Source of the DNA: Bacteroidota bacterium
Lineage (GTDB): Bacteria > Bacteroidota > Bacteroidia > Bacteroidales > UBA12481
Direction of reading: 5' to 3'
Assembly: GCA_018669475.1 (NCBI GenBank)
Contig: JABHCC010000126.1
Span: forward strand, 1-44,807
DNA: 44,807 nt
Part shown: positions 33,688 to 42,209 of the stretch, piece after piece
Layout of the letters: the number at the start of each line of letters is the position of its first letter
Numbering within the stretch: the stretch's first letter is position 1
Notes under the pieces: generated by a model
What the model was told of the DNA's origin: nothing
Databases searched by the model: none
Seen by the model: only the letters and a program-made list of their open reading frames with translations
Program-made: the position numbers and the translations under genes

Positions 33688-34938
33688 TTATTCCCCTAAC
33701 GCTTGTTTAACTTCCTCGACCGAGACTCCAAAAAGTGCGTCTAACAATGTGTTGAGCTCTGTATCATCTCCGGAAAAATGTATGGTTGAATTAGTATGAC
33801 TTAATGATTGGCCGGGTTTCAGCAAGGCTGCAGGTGAAGATGCTTCCAATTCATAAAAGGGGCCCAGTTGAGAGCCATCTTCCAGTGGACCATCATTGTA
33901 TGAATTTATCACATCACCCCCAAATGGAGCTTCCTGAAGTTCCCACATACTGTTCACATAACCTTCGTGATGATTTGGTTTATTAAAAAACAATACGGTT
34001 AATACCTTTTCAGCACTATCATAACTCCCGCAGTAATTTTTTGAACGCAATGGACTTAGACCAATTTTGCCTCGTTGTTTCCCATCAGCTTTAAAGAATA
34101 TTAGGCCATCTTTGAAGGTTAACCTTTCGGATGGGACTTTACCGAAATAGTTGTCATTTACTACGGGCCCGAGGATTTGCTCTTCACCCTCGTTATACGG
34201 TACAATTACTGTATTGGTCGGAGAAGAAATTAACTGCCCCAGCATCCAAATAGATACTAATCCAGTATTCTTTGACCACGCAATTTCTCCCGTATTAGTG
34301 ATTGTGTTTACAGATTGGTATCCGACAAAATCAATCTCTTCTGGTAAAGCTATATCAAGCAATGATTCAAGTTCTGGCGCACCCAATATTGAGACGATTC
34401 TGTCAACATGAATACTGAAAGTAAAACTGCTGTAATTGACTAATTGAAAATCACGTTGAAACACAGCCATGGTATCATTATGCTCTTTTAATTCAAAAGC
34501 TTCTGAGTCAATAGGTGCGGGTACTTGCCAGTTTTCAAAAGTGTAAGAAACTCCGGGTGCAAAAAAAACTGAAAACTGTCCTCCTTCAGGTCCGAGCCAA
34601 AGCCGTTCTTCACCTCCGTAATTATTAAAATGGGGTGCACTTTCACCTGAGCTGATCAGATCGTAGTTTATCCATCCAAAACTTTTGCCAGACATTCCCT
34701 TAGCAGAACTTGTCATAACCCGCCCCTGATAGCCTGGAGCCAATAAAACCATTGATGTACCTTTTTTTAGAATAAGTGATTTCTGATAAGTTTTGAAAAA
34801 ATCAAGATCATAACCAAAACTACCCAGTTCGTACTTATTTTCTTCTTCTTCTTCTTCTGATTCCTTTTTCTGTGATTGACAGGATATAGTCATTACCGAT
34901 AATAATCCAATTAGAAAGAAGCCTGCAATTTTATTCAT
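33688..34938 (-). CDS. DUF6786-type lipoprotein with acidic surface-export-like N-terminus
   Basis: A lipoprotein signal peptide ends at SVMTISC (Cys about residue 20). After it come QSQKKES and a run of six Glu, coded by a (GAA)6 microsatellite at 34840-34857. A cluster of acidic residues soon after the lipid Cys resembles the Bacteroidota lipoprotein export signal for the outer cell surface. The remaining 380 residues are beta-rich (NNYGGEERLWLGPEGGQFSVFFAPG near 103-127; NKPNHHEGYVNSMWELQ near 314-330). They look like the DUF6786 family, perhaps related to the galactose mutarotase-type beta-sandwich. The role is unknown; it lies between galK and the sugar symporter (24- and 22-base gaps), pointing to galactoside binding or handling. 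Confidence 0.75.
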   Translation of the reverse strand: MNKIAGFFLIGLLSVMTISCQSQKKESEEEEEENKYELGSFGYDLDFFKTYQKSLILKKGTSMVLLAPGYQGRVMTSSAKGMSGKSFGWINYDLISSGESAPHFNNYGGEERLWLGPEGGQFSVFFAPGVSYTFENWQVPAPIDSEAFELKEHNDTMAVFQRDFQLVNYSSFTFSIHVDRIVSILGAPELESLLDIALPEEIDFVGYQSVNTITNTGEIAWSKNTGLVSIWMLGQLISSPTNTVIVPYNEGEEQILGPVVNDNYFGKVPSERLTFKDGLIFFKADGKQRGKIGLSPLRSKNYCGSYDSAEKVLTVLFFNKPNHHEGYVNSMWELQEAPFGGDVINSYNDGPLEDGSQLGPFYELEASSPAALLKPGQSLSHTNSTIHFSGDDTELNTLLDALFGVSVEEVKQALGE

Positions 34939-34962
34939 ATGCTTTGATTTTTTCGTAATAAA

Positions 34963-36126
34963 TTATTCAATCTTTCTTGCTCCGTCACCAATTTCAGCAA
35001 CATAAAACTCGGCTTTTAAGCCAGTTTTCGCTTCATAGGCTGGCCCAACCTTCTCAATCATTTCTTCAACTGCCTCCTCTTTCACGAGGCTGACTGTACA
35101 TCCCCCAAATCCAGCACCTGTCATTCTTGAACCTATGACTCCTTCAATTTTTCTCGACTCATCCACCATAGTGTCTAATTCAAAGCCAGTTACTTCATAA
35201 TCTTCACGTAAGGAATCATGAGATGCATTCATCAGCGACCCAAAAAGATACAGATCACTTTTTTTAAGAGCATCAACAGCCTGCAATACTCTTTCATTTT
35301 CAGATATTACGTGTTGAGCCCGTCTTTTCACAGTTTCATCTGTAATAAGGTGATTATACTCAACAAACTCTCTCATGCTGAGTTCCGCCAGAAAATCGAT
35401 AGGTGTTCCAATACTTAACTCACTTACAGCCTCCTGACATTCTTTTACCCTCTCGTTGTACTTCGAATCAGCAAGACCTCTTTCTTTCTTAGTATTTGCG
35501 ATAACTAATTTGTACCCATCAAGTATTACAGGAACTAGAGAATATTCTAATGTGTCGCACCGGAGATGCATGGCGTGATTCTTTTTGCCCATACCAACGG
35601 CAAACTGATCCATAATTCCACAATTTACACCCACAAATTTATTCTCTGCTGCCTGTCCGGTTTTCACCAGATCAATCTGATCAATACCCCATCCGAATAT
35701 GTCATTCAGGGCAACAGCAGTTACCAATTCAATAGAAGCAGAAGAACTGAGTCCACTTTGGTTTGGGATATTTCCAGAGAATAGTAGATCCATTCCCCTG
35801 AGTTCTTTACCCATCTTAATAAACTCATAAATTACACCTAGTGGGTAATTTACCCACTCTCCGTCAATAGCATCCTTTATATCGGAGATTTCAATCTCAA
35901 GACGATAATCAAAATTGCTTGTAGTAAAACTGAGCGATTGGCTTTCATTCAATCTGACCAGCAAATATGTACCATAACTGAGAGCGCATGGAAAAACATA
36001 TCCTCCATTGTAATCAGTGTGTTCACCAATTAGATTTACCCTGCCTGGCGAGAAGAAAACCTCAATTGGTTTCCCGGAGTTTCCGTATAGTTGAATGAAA
36101 TTGTTCTTTAAGTCTGAAAGATTCAT
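34963..36126 (-). CDS. galK: Galactokinase
   Basis: GalK phosphorylates alpha-D-galactose to galactose 1-phosphate, the first cytoplasmic step of the Leloir route. The 387-residue protein has the GHMP kinase hallmarks: signature GRVNLIGEHTDYNGG (28-42), the phosphate-binding SGLSSSASIE (about 127-136), a GIMDQFA catalytic Asp region and GAGFGGCTVSLV near 343. It heads a minus-strand operon with the lipoprotein and symporter and diverges from the aldose 1-epimerase gene. The other Leloir genes (galT, galE) are not in the window. Confidence 0.96.
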   Translation of the reverse strand: MNLSDLKNNFIQLYGNSGKPIEVFFSPGRVNLIGEHTDYNGGYVFPCALSYGTYLLVRLNESQSLSFTTSNFDYRLEIEISDIKDAIDGEWVNYPLGVIYEFIKMGKELRGMDLLFSGNIPNQSGLSSSASIELVTAVALNDIFGWGIDQIDLVKTGQAAENKFVGVNCGIMDQFAVGMGKKNHAMHLRCDTLEYSLVPVILDGYKLVIANTKKERGLADSKYNERVKECQEAVSELSIGTPIDFLAELSMREFVEYNHLITDETVKRRAQHVISENERVLQAVDALKKSDLYLFGSLMNASHDSLREDYEVTGFELDTMVDESRKIEGVIGSRMTGAGFGGCTVSLVKEEAVEEMIEKVGPAYEAKTGLKAEFYVAEIGDGARKIE

Positions 36127-36241
36127 AGGTAACTTTGCTTTGAAATAAACCGTGTAAAAATAGAATAATTTACCGGTTTGGATGCAGTTATCTTGTTCAA
36201 AAAAGCTGTAATATTGTTTACCTAAACCTTTTACAAGTTAC

Positions 36242-36248
36242 AGGGGGG
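36242..36248 (+). promoter_or_regulatory. Unusual G-rich ribosome binding site of the aldose 1-epimerase gene
   Basis: AGGGGGG lies 6 bases before the ATG at 36255. A purine run this strong is rare among the starts in this window, which otherwise lack Shine-Dalgarno sequences, and it supports the chosen start. Confidence 0.5.
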
Positions 36249-36254
36249 ATTAAT

Positions 36255-37430
36255 ATGAAGGATAATAGTACAAACTGCTTTGGTTTACTGAGAATTAGGT
36301 CAATACTTATTGTTGTAATATCAGTTGTGTTACTGGCGTCATGCCATTCTGGTAATCAAAGCTCAAATGAGGGAAGCATGAAGATTTCTGAAAAGATTGT
36401 TGGTCAGTTTGACTCAAAGGAAGTGATCGAGTATACCCTGGAAAATGACAATGGTATGCTCGTAAAGATTATCAACTATGGAGCAATTGTTACACATTTG
36501 ACAGCAGCTGACAGAGCTGGCAAACATGAAGATATTGTTTTGGGCTTTGACAATCCCTCTGATTATTGGACAGAGCCATATAAAAGTAATTGTTGTTACC
36601 TGGGGGCTATTGTTGGCCGGTATGGAAACCGGATAGCTAATGGGAAATTCAGTCTTGGATCTGAGGAGTATTCTCTTGCCGTAAATAATGGCCCCAACCA
36701 TCTGCATGGTGGGATCAAAGGATTTGATAAAGTTGTTTGGGAAAGTAAAGGTTTCGAAAACGAGGAAGGCACCGGTGTGATACTGAGCTATTTAAGTAAA
36801 GATGGAGAAGAAGGATATCCGGGAAATTTCAATATCCAGGTTACCTATATCTTAAGCAAGCTGAATGAGCTAAGGATAGACTATAAAGGAAGTATTGATA
36901 AGGCTTGTCCGGTTAATATTACCCATCATGGCTACTTCAATCTTAGCGGGAATGCCAGGACCGATATTCTGGATCATGAGATGTTAATTTATGCAGATCG
37001 TTTCACAGAAGTAGACGAAACCTTAATTCCAAGTGGTGAACTGAAAGAGCTCGCTGGTTCAGCAATGGATTTTAACAGTTTCCATAAGATAGGAGAACGT
37101 ATTGATCAGGTTGATGGTGGTTATGATCATAATTATGTTTTGTCGGATGATGTGGGCAAATTGCGTAAAGTAGTCAGAGTAAAAGAGCCAATCTCAGGCA
37201 GGATTATGGAGGTAATGACCTCAGAGCCAGGTGTGCAATTCTATTCTGGAAATTTCCTTGACGGCATTCTTACAGGGAAAGGTGGAGTGAAGTACAACAA
37301 ACACTGGGGTTTATGCCTTGAAACACAGCATTTTCCGGATTCACCGAATCAACCCGACTTCCCAAATACTGTCTTGAAGCCAGGGGAGGTTTATGCTTAT
37401 ACTACGGTATATAAATTTAGTGCTGAATGA
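36255..37430 (+). CDS. galM: Aldose 1-epimerase (galactose mutarotase), lipoprotein form
   Basis: The enzyme interconverts beta- and alpha-anomers of galactose and other aldoses; GalK needs the alpha form. Conserved blocks are GRYGNRIANGKF, NHLHGGIKGFDKVVW, the catalytic His in HHGYFNL and the catalytic Glu in LCLETQHFPDSPN near residue 355. Unlike cytoplasmic GalM it has a lipoprotein signal (lipobox LLASC, Cys about residue 30), followed by neutral residues, so I place it on the periplasmic side of a membrane. It diverges from galK across 128 bases and is closed by a strong terminator. Confidence 0.94.
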   Translation: MKDNSTNCFGLLRIRSILIVVISVVLLASCHSGNQSSNEGSMKISEKIVGQFDSKEVIEYTLENDNGMLVKIINYGAIVTHLTAADRAGKHEDIVLGFDNPSDYWTEPYKSNCCYLGAIVGRYGNRIANGKFSLGSEEYSLAVNNGPNHLHGGIKGFDKVVWESKGFENEEGTGVILSYLSKDGEEGYPGNFNIQVTYILSKLNELRIDYKGSIDKACPVNITHHGYFNLSGNARTDILDHEMLIYADRFTEVDETLIPSGELKELAGSAMDFNSFHKIGERIDQVDGGYDHNYVLSDDVGKLRKVVRVKEPISGRIMEVMTSEPGVQFYSGNFLDGILTGKGGVKYNKHWGLCLETQHFPDSPNQPDFPNTVLKPGEVYAYTTVYKFSAE

Positions 37431-37440
37431 AAATAAAAAA

Positions 37441-37476
37441 AGCTGTCAGGTCTTTAAGGCCTGACAGCTTTTTTTA
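37441..37476. terminator. Terminator after the aldose 1-epimerase gene, likely bidirectional
   Basis: AGCTGTCAGG (37441-37450) and CCTGACAGCT (37460-37469) form a perfect 10-base-pair stem with a 9-base loop. It has a T-run to 37476 on one side and an A-run on the other, so it can serve both convergent genes. Confidence 0.92.
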
Positions 37477-37494
37477 TTATTGCCCTGGGTTTTA

Positions 37495-38646
37495 TTATAA
37501 ACCTAATTTAGCTCTTAGTTCTGGTGGAATACCATTTTTATTCACCATTATATTAGTGGTTTTTAGTCGGGTATACTGTTCGCTTACATAGGAATATCCT
37601 TTGTATTTATTCCCATCCCCCCAGGAGTTCTTTTCGATATAATATTTATTTCCTTCCTGATCTTTTGCAATTCCAACAAAGTGCATCCCATGGTCATCAG
37701 TAGTTGAGTAATTGTCGAACTCAAGCTGCCGACGTTCTTGTGTCACAAGCGGCTCCATCCCGGGTTTGAATGTTTTGCCATCCCATTTATCCGGAGGGAC
37801 AACAGCCACTCCTAATCCCATATTAAATCCTTTACCCAGATCAGATGCCCAGGCGACAGAATATCCATTGTTGATTGAGTAATCAATAATCTCTATTAAC
37901 TCATCCAGCATTACATTGTACACTTCGTCACGTAACCAATTGTCAGGTACTTCAAGAACAAAGCTGTCATAGAAGGGATGGTGAGTGAAAGAGCTGATTT
38001 CAACATAATCATCCATATTCAGACCGAGACTGACTGCGTAGGATGACGGTGTATAAGTCTGACCTTTATAGCTGAACTCTTCAGGTATTTCACCCAGATA
38101 GGCCGTGACCAGATTCTCAAATCCATTTTGCCAGGCAGATGTGGGTACCCTGCTTTTAGACAGACCATCCATAAAGCCCTTTAATGCAGCATCCATTTCA
38201 CCATGCATTATTGTTGCTTCTTTTATCTCATTCCCTTTGTACACCTCCATCGGTACAGCCCCGTATTTTTTTATGACATGAATCACATCATGGAAGGCTC
38301 CACCCGGACCAAACTCAAGATTTCCACGCCAACGTGAGTAAAGATGAGCTTTTTCACGGTAGGTATTCATTACTGTATACATCACACTTAATTCAATCGG
38401 CTCTTTACCAATTCTTTGGAGTTCAGATTCCAGGAATGAAGTTCCGGAGAATGACCAGCAGGTTGATGATCTGCCCTGGCTTTTTACCGGAGTTCTGTCA
38501 AGTTCAACATCAATAGTAAATTGATAGGCTTCTTTGGGAGCATCCTTTTTCTTCTTTTTCTGAAATAACTGAGCGCTACCAGAGAAGGGGAGGGTCAACA
38601 TCACTGCAATAAGCAGGCTGATATATTTAATATTATTTTTCTTCAT
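37495..38646 (-). CDS. Secreted C1 family (bleomycin hydrolase/PepC-like) cysteine peptidase, copy 2
   Basis: A signal peptide (about residues 1-26, GSAQ) and a short lysine-rich stretch precede a papain-fold domain. The oxyanion Gln is in VKSQG, the catalytic Cys is C63 in STCWSFS, the His is in DDHGMHFVG and the Asn is in EKNSWG. SNYSTTDDHGMH- and KYYIEKNSWG-like blocks place it in the C1B (bleomycin hydrolase/aminopeptidase C) branch. At 383 residues it is shorter than cytoplasmic PepC (about 440-450). It is likely periplasmic or secreted. It lies 14 bases after a closely similar gene and probably arose from it by duplication. Confidence 0.9.
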   Translation of the reverse strand: MKKNNIKYISLLIAVMLTLPFSGSAQLFQKKKKKDAPKEAYQFTIDVELDRTPVKSQGRSSTCWSFSGTSFLESELQRIGKEPIELSVMYTVMNTYREKAHLYSRWRGNLEFGPGGAFHDVIHVIKKYGAVPMEVYKGNEIKEATIMHGEMDAALKGFMDGLSKSRVPTSAWQNGFENLVTAYLGEIPEEFSYKGQTYTPSSYAVSLGLNMDDYVEISSFTHHPFYDSFVLEVPDNWLRDEVYNVMLDELIEIIDYSINNGYSVAWASDLGKGFNMGLGVAVVPPDKWDGKTFKPGMEPLVTQERRQLEFDNYSTTDDHGMHFVGIAKDQEGNKYYIEKNSWGDGNKYKGYSYVSEQYTRLKTTNIMVNKNGIPPELRAKLGL

Positions 38647-38660
38647 GGTTGTATCTGCTA

Positions 38661-39806
38661 TTATTTAAGACCAAGTTTTCTTGCAATATTACTCGGTACA
38701 CCATCTTTATGTACCATGATTGACATAGTTCTCATTCTCATGAATGATTCAGACATATAAGAGAAACCATTATGTTTTCCGCCTGGTCCCCAGGAGTTCT
38801 TTTCCATGTAGTATTTTTTGCCATTCTGATCTTTTGCTGTTCCAATAACGTGCATGGCATGATCATCAGTCAGTTGAAAACCATCATACATGTACTGGCG
38901 GTCTTTTTGGGTAATTACCTTCTCATTGGCCATCAGGTTGGATGCTTTTTCTCCTTTTTCTGGGATTAATGCCACACCAGATGCAAAGTTGAGTCCTGAA
39001 ACATCGGCAGCCCAGCTAATAGAAATCCCTTGTTCAAGAGAATAATCCACAATTTCCATTAATTCATCAATTGGCACATTGTACATAGATTGTTGCGCCC
39101 AGTTATCAGGTACTTCAAGAACGAATTCTTCATAGAAAGGATGATGGGTGTATGAGGATAGCTCAATATAATCATCGGGATTAATACCCATTTCTCTGGC
39201 AAAACTTTTTGGGGTATATGATTTGCCTTCGTAAGTGAAGTTTGTAGGATAATCACCAAAATAGGCGTCTAATATACCAGAGAATCCTTTTTTCCATACC
39301 GTACTCAGTTTGCCATTTCTGTTTTTTATTACACTCTGTGTCACTCCGGCCAGAACAGCCTGGATCTCACCATGATTGTGAGTTTTACTTCCATAATTGA
39401 GTCCTGGATAGGCCTCCCGTGGTACAGCACCATACTTTGACCAGGCTAAAAGAACATCATGCTGGGCACCACCCTGGGCAAAATTACAGCTTCCGTGGAA
39501 TCGAACATATTGTTCAGCTTTATCGACATACACTGTTCTTACAGCAAACATCTCAGATAATCCGATTTCTCCTTTTCCTAAGCGGATGAGTTCACTTTCA
39601 AGCATTGAGGTGGTTGCAAAACACCAGCAGGTTCCTGTTGAGCCCTGACTTTTAACGGAGGTGGTTTTTACCTGATTAACAGTAGTAAAAACCGGAGTTT
39701 TTGCATCTTCCTTTTCTGTGGCTTCCTGAGCCTGAATCTGGATATTTCCAAGAAACAGGAATAGACAAGCCAGCGATAGCAAATGCAACAATGACTTCTT
39801 TCTCAT
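38661..39806 (-). CDS. Secreted C1 family (bleomycin hydrolase/PepC-like) cysteine peptidase, copy 1
   Basis: The 381-residue protein has a signal peptide (about 1-27, ending IQIQAQ) and the same catalytic set as its downstream neighbour: VKSQG, C60 in GTCWCFATTS, His in DDHAMHVIG and Asn in EKNSWG. The active-site motif has an extra cysteine (CWCF instead of CWSF). Blocks such as ISSFTHHPFYDSFVLEVPDNW in copy 2 recur here as LSSYTHHPFYEEFVLEVPDNW, so the pair is a tandem duplication. The substrate is unknown. It is the first gene of the pair, reading away from the GH172 gene. Confidence 0.9.
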   Translation of the reverse strand: MRKKSLLHLLSLACLFLFLGNIQIQAQEATEKEDAKTPVFTTVNQVKTTSVKSQGSTGTCWCFATTSMLESELIRLGKGEIGLSEMFAVRTVYVDKAEQYVRFHGSCNFAQGGAQHDVLLAWSKYGAVPREAYPGLNYGSKTHNHGEIQAVLAGVTQSVIKNRNGKLSTVWKKGFSGILDAYFGDYPTNFTYEGKSYTPKSFAREMGINPDDYIELSSYTHHPFYEEFVLEVPDNWAQQSMYNVPIDELMEIVDYSLEQGISISWAADVSGLNFASGVALIPEKGEKASNLMANEKVITQKDRQYMYDGFQLTDDHAMHVIGTAKDQNGKKYYMEKNSWGPGGKHNGFSYMSESFMRMRTMSIMVHKDGVPSNIARKLGLK

Positions 39807-40054
39807 GGTTTTGATTTTAAGTGTTATTTTTACTTTTATAAATTATTATTGAGTATTTTAAAGCATTCAAAAGAAAGAAATAAAACTAATAATAACTCTG
39901 ATGAAAAACATGTTTTATCAGTTTTGCGAGACAAAAAAAACATTTAAGTTATGATGAACCGAGCATGACAAAAGAAATTATTTTTTAACACATATGCGGA
40001 TGATTGTTTTTGTCGTGCGAGCTCCATCAAATAAATAAAATTAAATATAAAGTG
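39807..40054. other. Divergent intergenic region with an operator-like inverted repeat
   Basis: These 248 AT-rich bases separate the C1 peptidase pair from the GH172 gene and must hold promoters for both. At 39898-39921 CTGAT and ATCAG flank AAAACATGTTTT, giving a near-perfect inverted repeat with a 2-base insertion in the left arm. It could be an operator or a leader hairpin. I see no gene and no clear TAnnTTTG box. Confidence 0.4.
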
Positions 40055-42121
40055 ATGAAAAACGTTCTTCTGTCAGTTCTGTGTACCATATCTTTTGTTC
40101 TTTGTTCAGATCTTTCTGCGCAAACCATTTCTACCGGCAGTTTGCTGGATGAGATGATTGATTTAGAAATTTTGGCAAATTATCCTGATCCTGCCTTTTC
40201 CAGTATCCAATATTCATCTTATGATCACCGAAGTAAATATCCTGATTATGAAGGATGGTTCTCAAATTCTGACGGTTTTGGAGGAGAGCCAATTCCTGGA
40301 TTTGAGAAGGTGATAAAAGAACCTGGAGCTGATAATATTGGAGAATATCTGATTTGTGATGTTGAGGGTCCGGGGGCAATAGTACGATTATGGACAGCCA
40401 GGTTTGTTGGGGAAATTACAATGTGGCTGGATGGAAATTCAGAACCTGTGTATAATGGGCCGGCTCAAAAGTTCTTCCAGCATACTTATGAGGCAATTCT
40501 TGGAGAGGAACTAAAGGATACCTGGAAAGAAACTTATGCTCAGAATACCGCTGGATATTATCCTATACCATTTTCAAAATCTCTAAAAATTGTTTGGACT
40601 GGTGATATTTCAAAACTACACTTCTATCATGTTCAGCTTAGATTCTATGAGAGCGGTACAAAAATCAGAACTTTTCAGTCATCAGACATCCGAAAGTATA
40701 ATAAGAAACTAACTGAGATAGCTGATGTTTTAGCCGATCCATCTGGAAAATTGGACGGATCTCTTGCCAAAGCTTCCTATTTCTCAGTTCGTTTAATGCC
40801 GGGGGAAAAACTACCTCTTGCAAATTTCGAGCAGGAGGGGGCAATTACCCGATTTGCAGCACATGTAACGGCCGTTGATGTTGATGCAGCGCTGAAGCAA
40901 ACTCTTCTTGAAGTACGTTTTGACAAGGCACCATGGGGACAGATTCAATCACCAATTGGAGACTTTTTTGGTGCATCTCCGGGAATCAATCCTTATGAAT
41001 CTCTTCCATTTACAGTATTCCATGACGGACGTATGGTTTGTCGTTATACTATGCCATTTAAAAAGCATGCTGAGGTGTTAATTCATAATAAGGGCGAGCA
41101 GGAAGTGACTGTGACATTGAAGATTAAAGTTGATGATTACAAATGGCTGGACGGAACGAGCATGCATTTCAGAGCAAGATGGAGGGCCGATCATGAGCTC
41201 CTTTCCAATCCAGCAGAAGTTAAAGATATTCCATACCTTCTGATCAGGGGGAAAGGACGAATGGTTGGGGCCGCAGCCTTCCTGATGAATCCTACCTTTG
41301 TTCCTTCATCATACGGAAACTGGTGGGGTGAGGGAGATGAGAAAATTTTCATCGATGATAATCTGAAAGCTGCATTTATAGGTACAGGATCGGAGGATTA
41401 CTTTAATTATGCCTGGTCATCCAGTGCAATTTTTACACATGCTTATTGCGGTCAGCCCAGAAATGACGGGCCAGCTAACCGGGGATTTGTTACTAATTAT
41501 CGCTGGCATATAATTGATAATATTCCTTTCGAGAAAAGCTTTGATTTCTACATGGAGTTGTACAGTCACCGTGTTGTTGAAGGTTTTAGTTATGCCAGAA
41601 TGATTTATACTTATGCCAGCCCTGAATGTCATGATGATCATATTCCTGTTTCCACCGAAGATGTGAGATTGTTGGAAATGCCTGAAAATTGGTGGCCTGA
41701 TCCGGATGGTTGGGCTGTGAATGCAATTTTCTATCAGATCGAAGATTTGCTGGCCGGACATGCGCAATTGAAAATGAAGGAAAGCTATTTATGGTCTGCC
41801 GGCAAATTGGCAGTTTGGACTCCCGGGAAAGCCGGGGAGGAAATTGCTCTTAGAATTCCGGTAACTGAAACAGGTAATTATATGATTGCCCTGACAATAG
41901 CCAAAGAACCTGGTTCAGGTACTATTGAAGCAAGTCTTAATGATGAGATATTGAAATTGAATGGGAAGGAGCAGTCCAACCTCAGTAAAGAATACAGGCA
42001 TGTATCCCGAAATCTTAAGTCAGGAGCAATTGAACTGAGTGAAGGAATTCATGTACTGAAGCTGAAGTCGATTGATGGGAAGCCGGTAGGGCTTGATTTT
42101 ATCTGGGTTAAGAAGAATTAA
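40055..42121 (+). CDS. Glycoside hydrolase family 172 (DUF2961) protein
   Basis: From the ATG at 40055 the protein has 688 residues with a signal peptide (about 1-22, LSAQ). The DUF2961/GH172 core is recognised by YSSYDHRSKYPDYEGWFSNSDG (near 49-70), the GPGAIVRLW block (about 105-113) and FIGTGSEDYFNYAWSSS (about 433-449), followed by RWHIIDNIPFEKS. The last 120 residues form a beta-sandwich, probably a carbohydrate-binding module. Characterised GH172 members act on furanosides (alpha-D-fructofuranose and D-arabinofuranose). The actual substrate here is unknown. The frame is open from a TTG at 40004, but the ATG gives the signal peptide. A GH97 gene follows 88 bases on. Confidence 0.9.
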   Translation: MKNVLLSVLCTISFVLCSDLSAQTISTGSLLDEMIDLEILANYPDPAFSSIQYSSYDHRSKYPDYEGWFSNSDGFGGEPIPGFEKVIKEPGADNIGEYLICDVEGPGAIVRLWTARFVGEITMWLDGNSEPVYNGPAQKFFQHTYEAILGEELKDTWKETYAQNTAGYYPIPFSKSLKIVWTGDISKLHFYHVQLRFYESGTKIRTFQSSDIRKYNKKLTEIADVLADPSGKLDGSLAKASYFSVRLMPGEKLPLANFEQEGAITRFAAHVTAVDVDAALKQTLLEVRFDKAPWGQIQSPIGDFFGASPGINPYESLPFTVFHDGRMVCRYTMPFKKHAEVLIHNKGEQEVTVTLKIKVDDYKWLDGTSMHFRARWRADHELLSNPAEVKDIPYLLIRGKGRMVGAAAFLMNPTFVPSSYGNWWGEGDEKIFIDDNLKAAFIGTGSEDYFNYAWSSSAIFTHAYCGQPRNDGPANRGFVTNYRWHIIDNIPFEKSFDFYMELYSHRVVEGFSYARMIYTYASPECHDDHIPVSTEDVRLLEMPENWWPDPDGWAVNAIFYQIEDLLAGHAQLKMKESYLWSAGKLAVWTPGKAGEEIALRIPVTETGNYMIALTIAKEPGSGTIEASLNDEILKLNGKEQSNLSKEYRHVSRNLKSGAIELSEGIHVLKLKSIDGKPVGLDFIWVKKN

Positions 42122-42209
42122 CGGGGCTGATTGCTTAATTGGTGTATGATGAAATGGGGTGCGCTGACTGGTGAGTGTGGCATTATTGTTAAATTGAAAA
42201 TAGATATTT

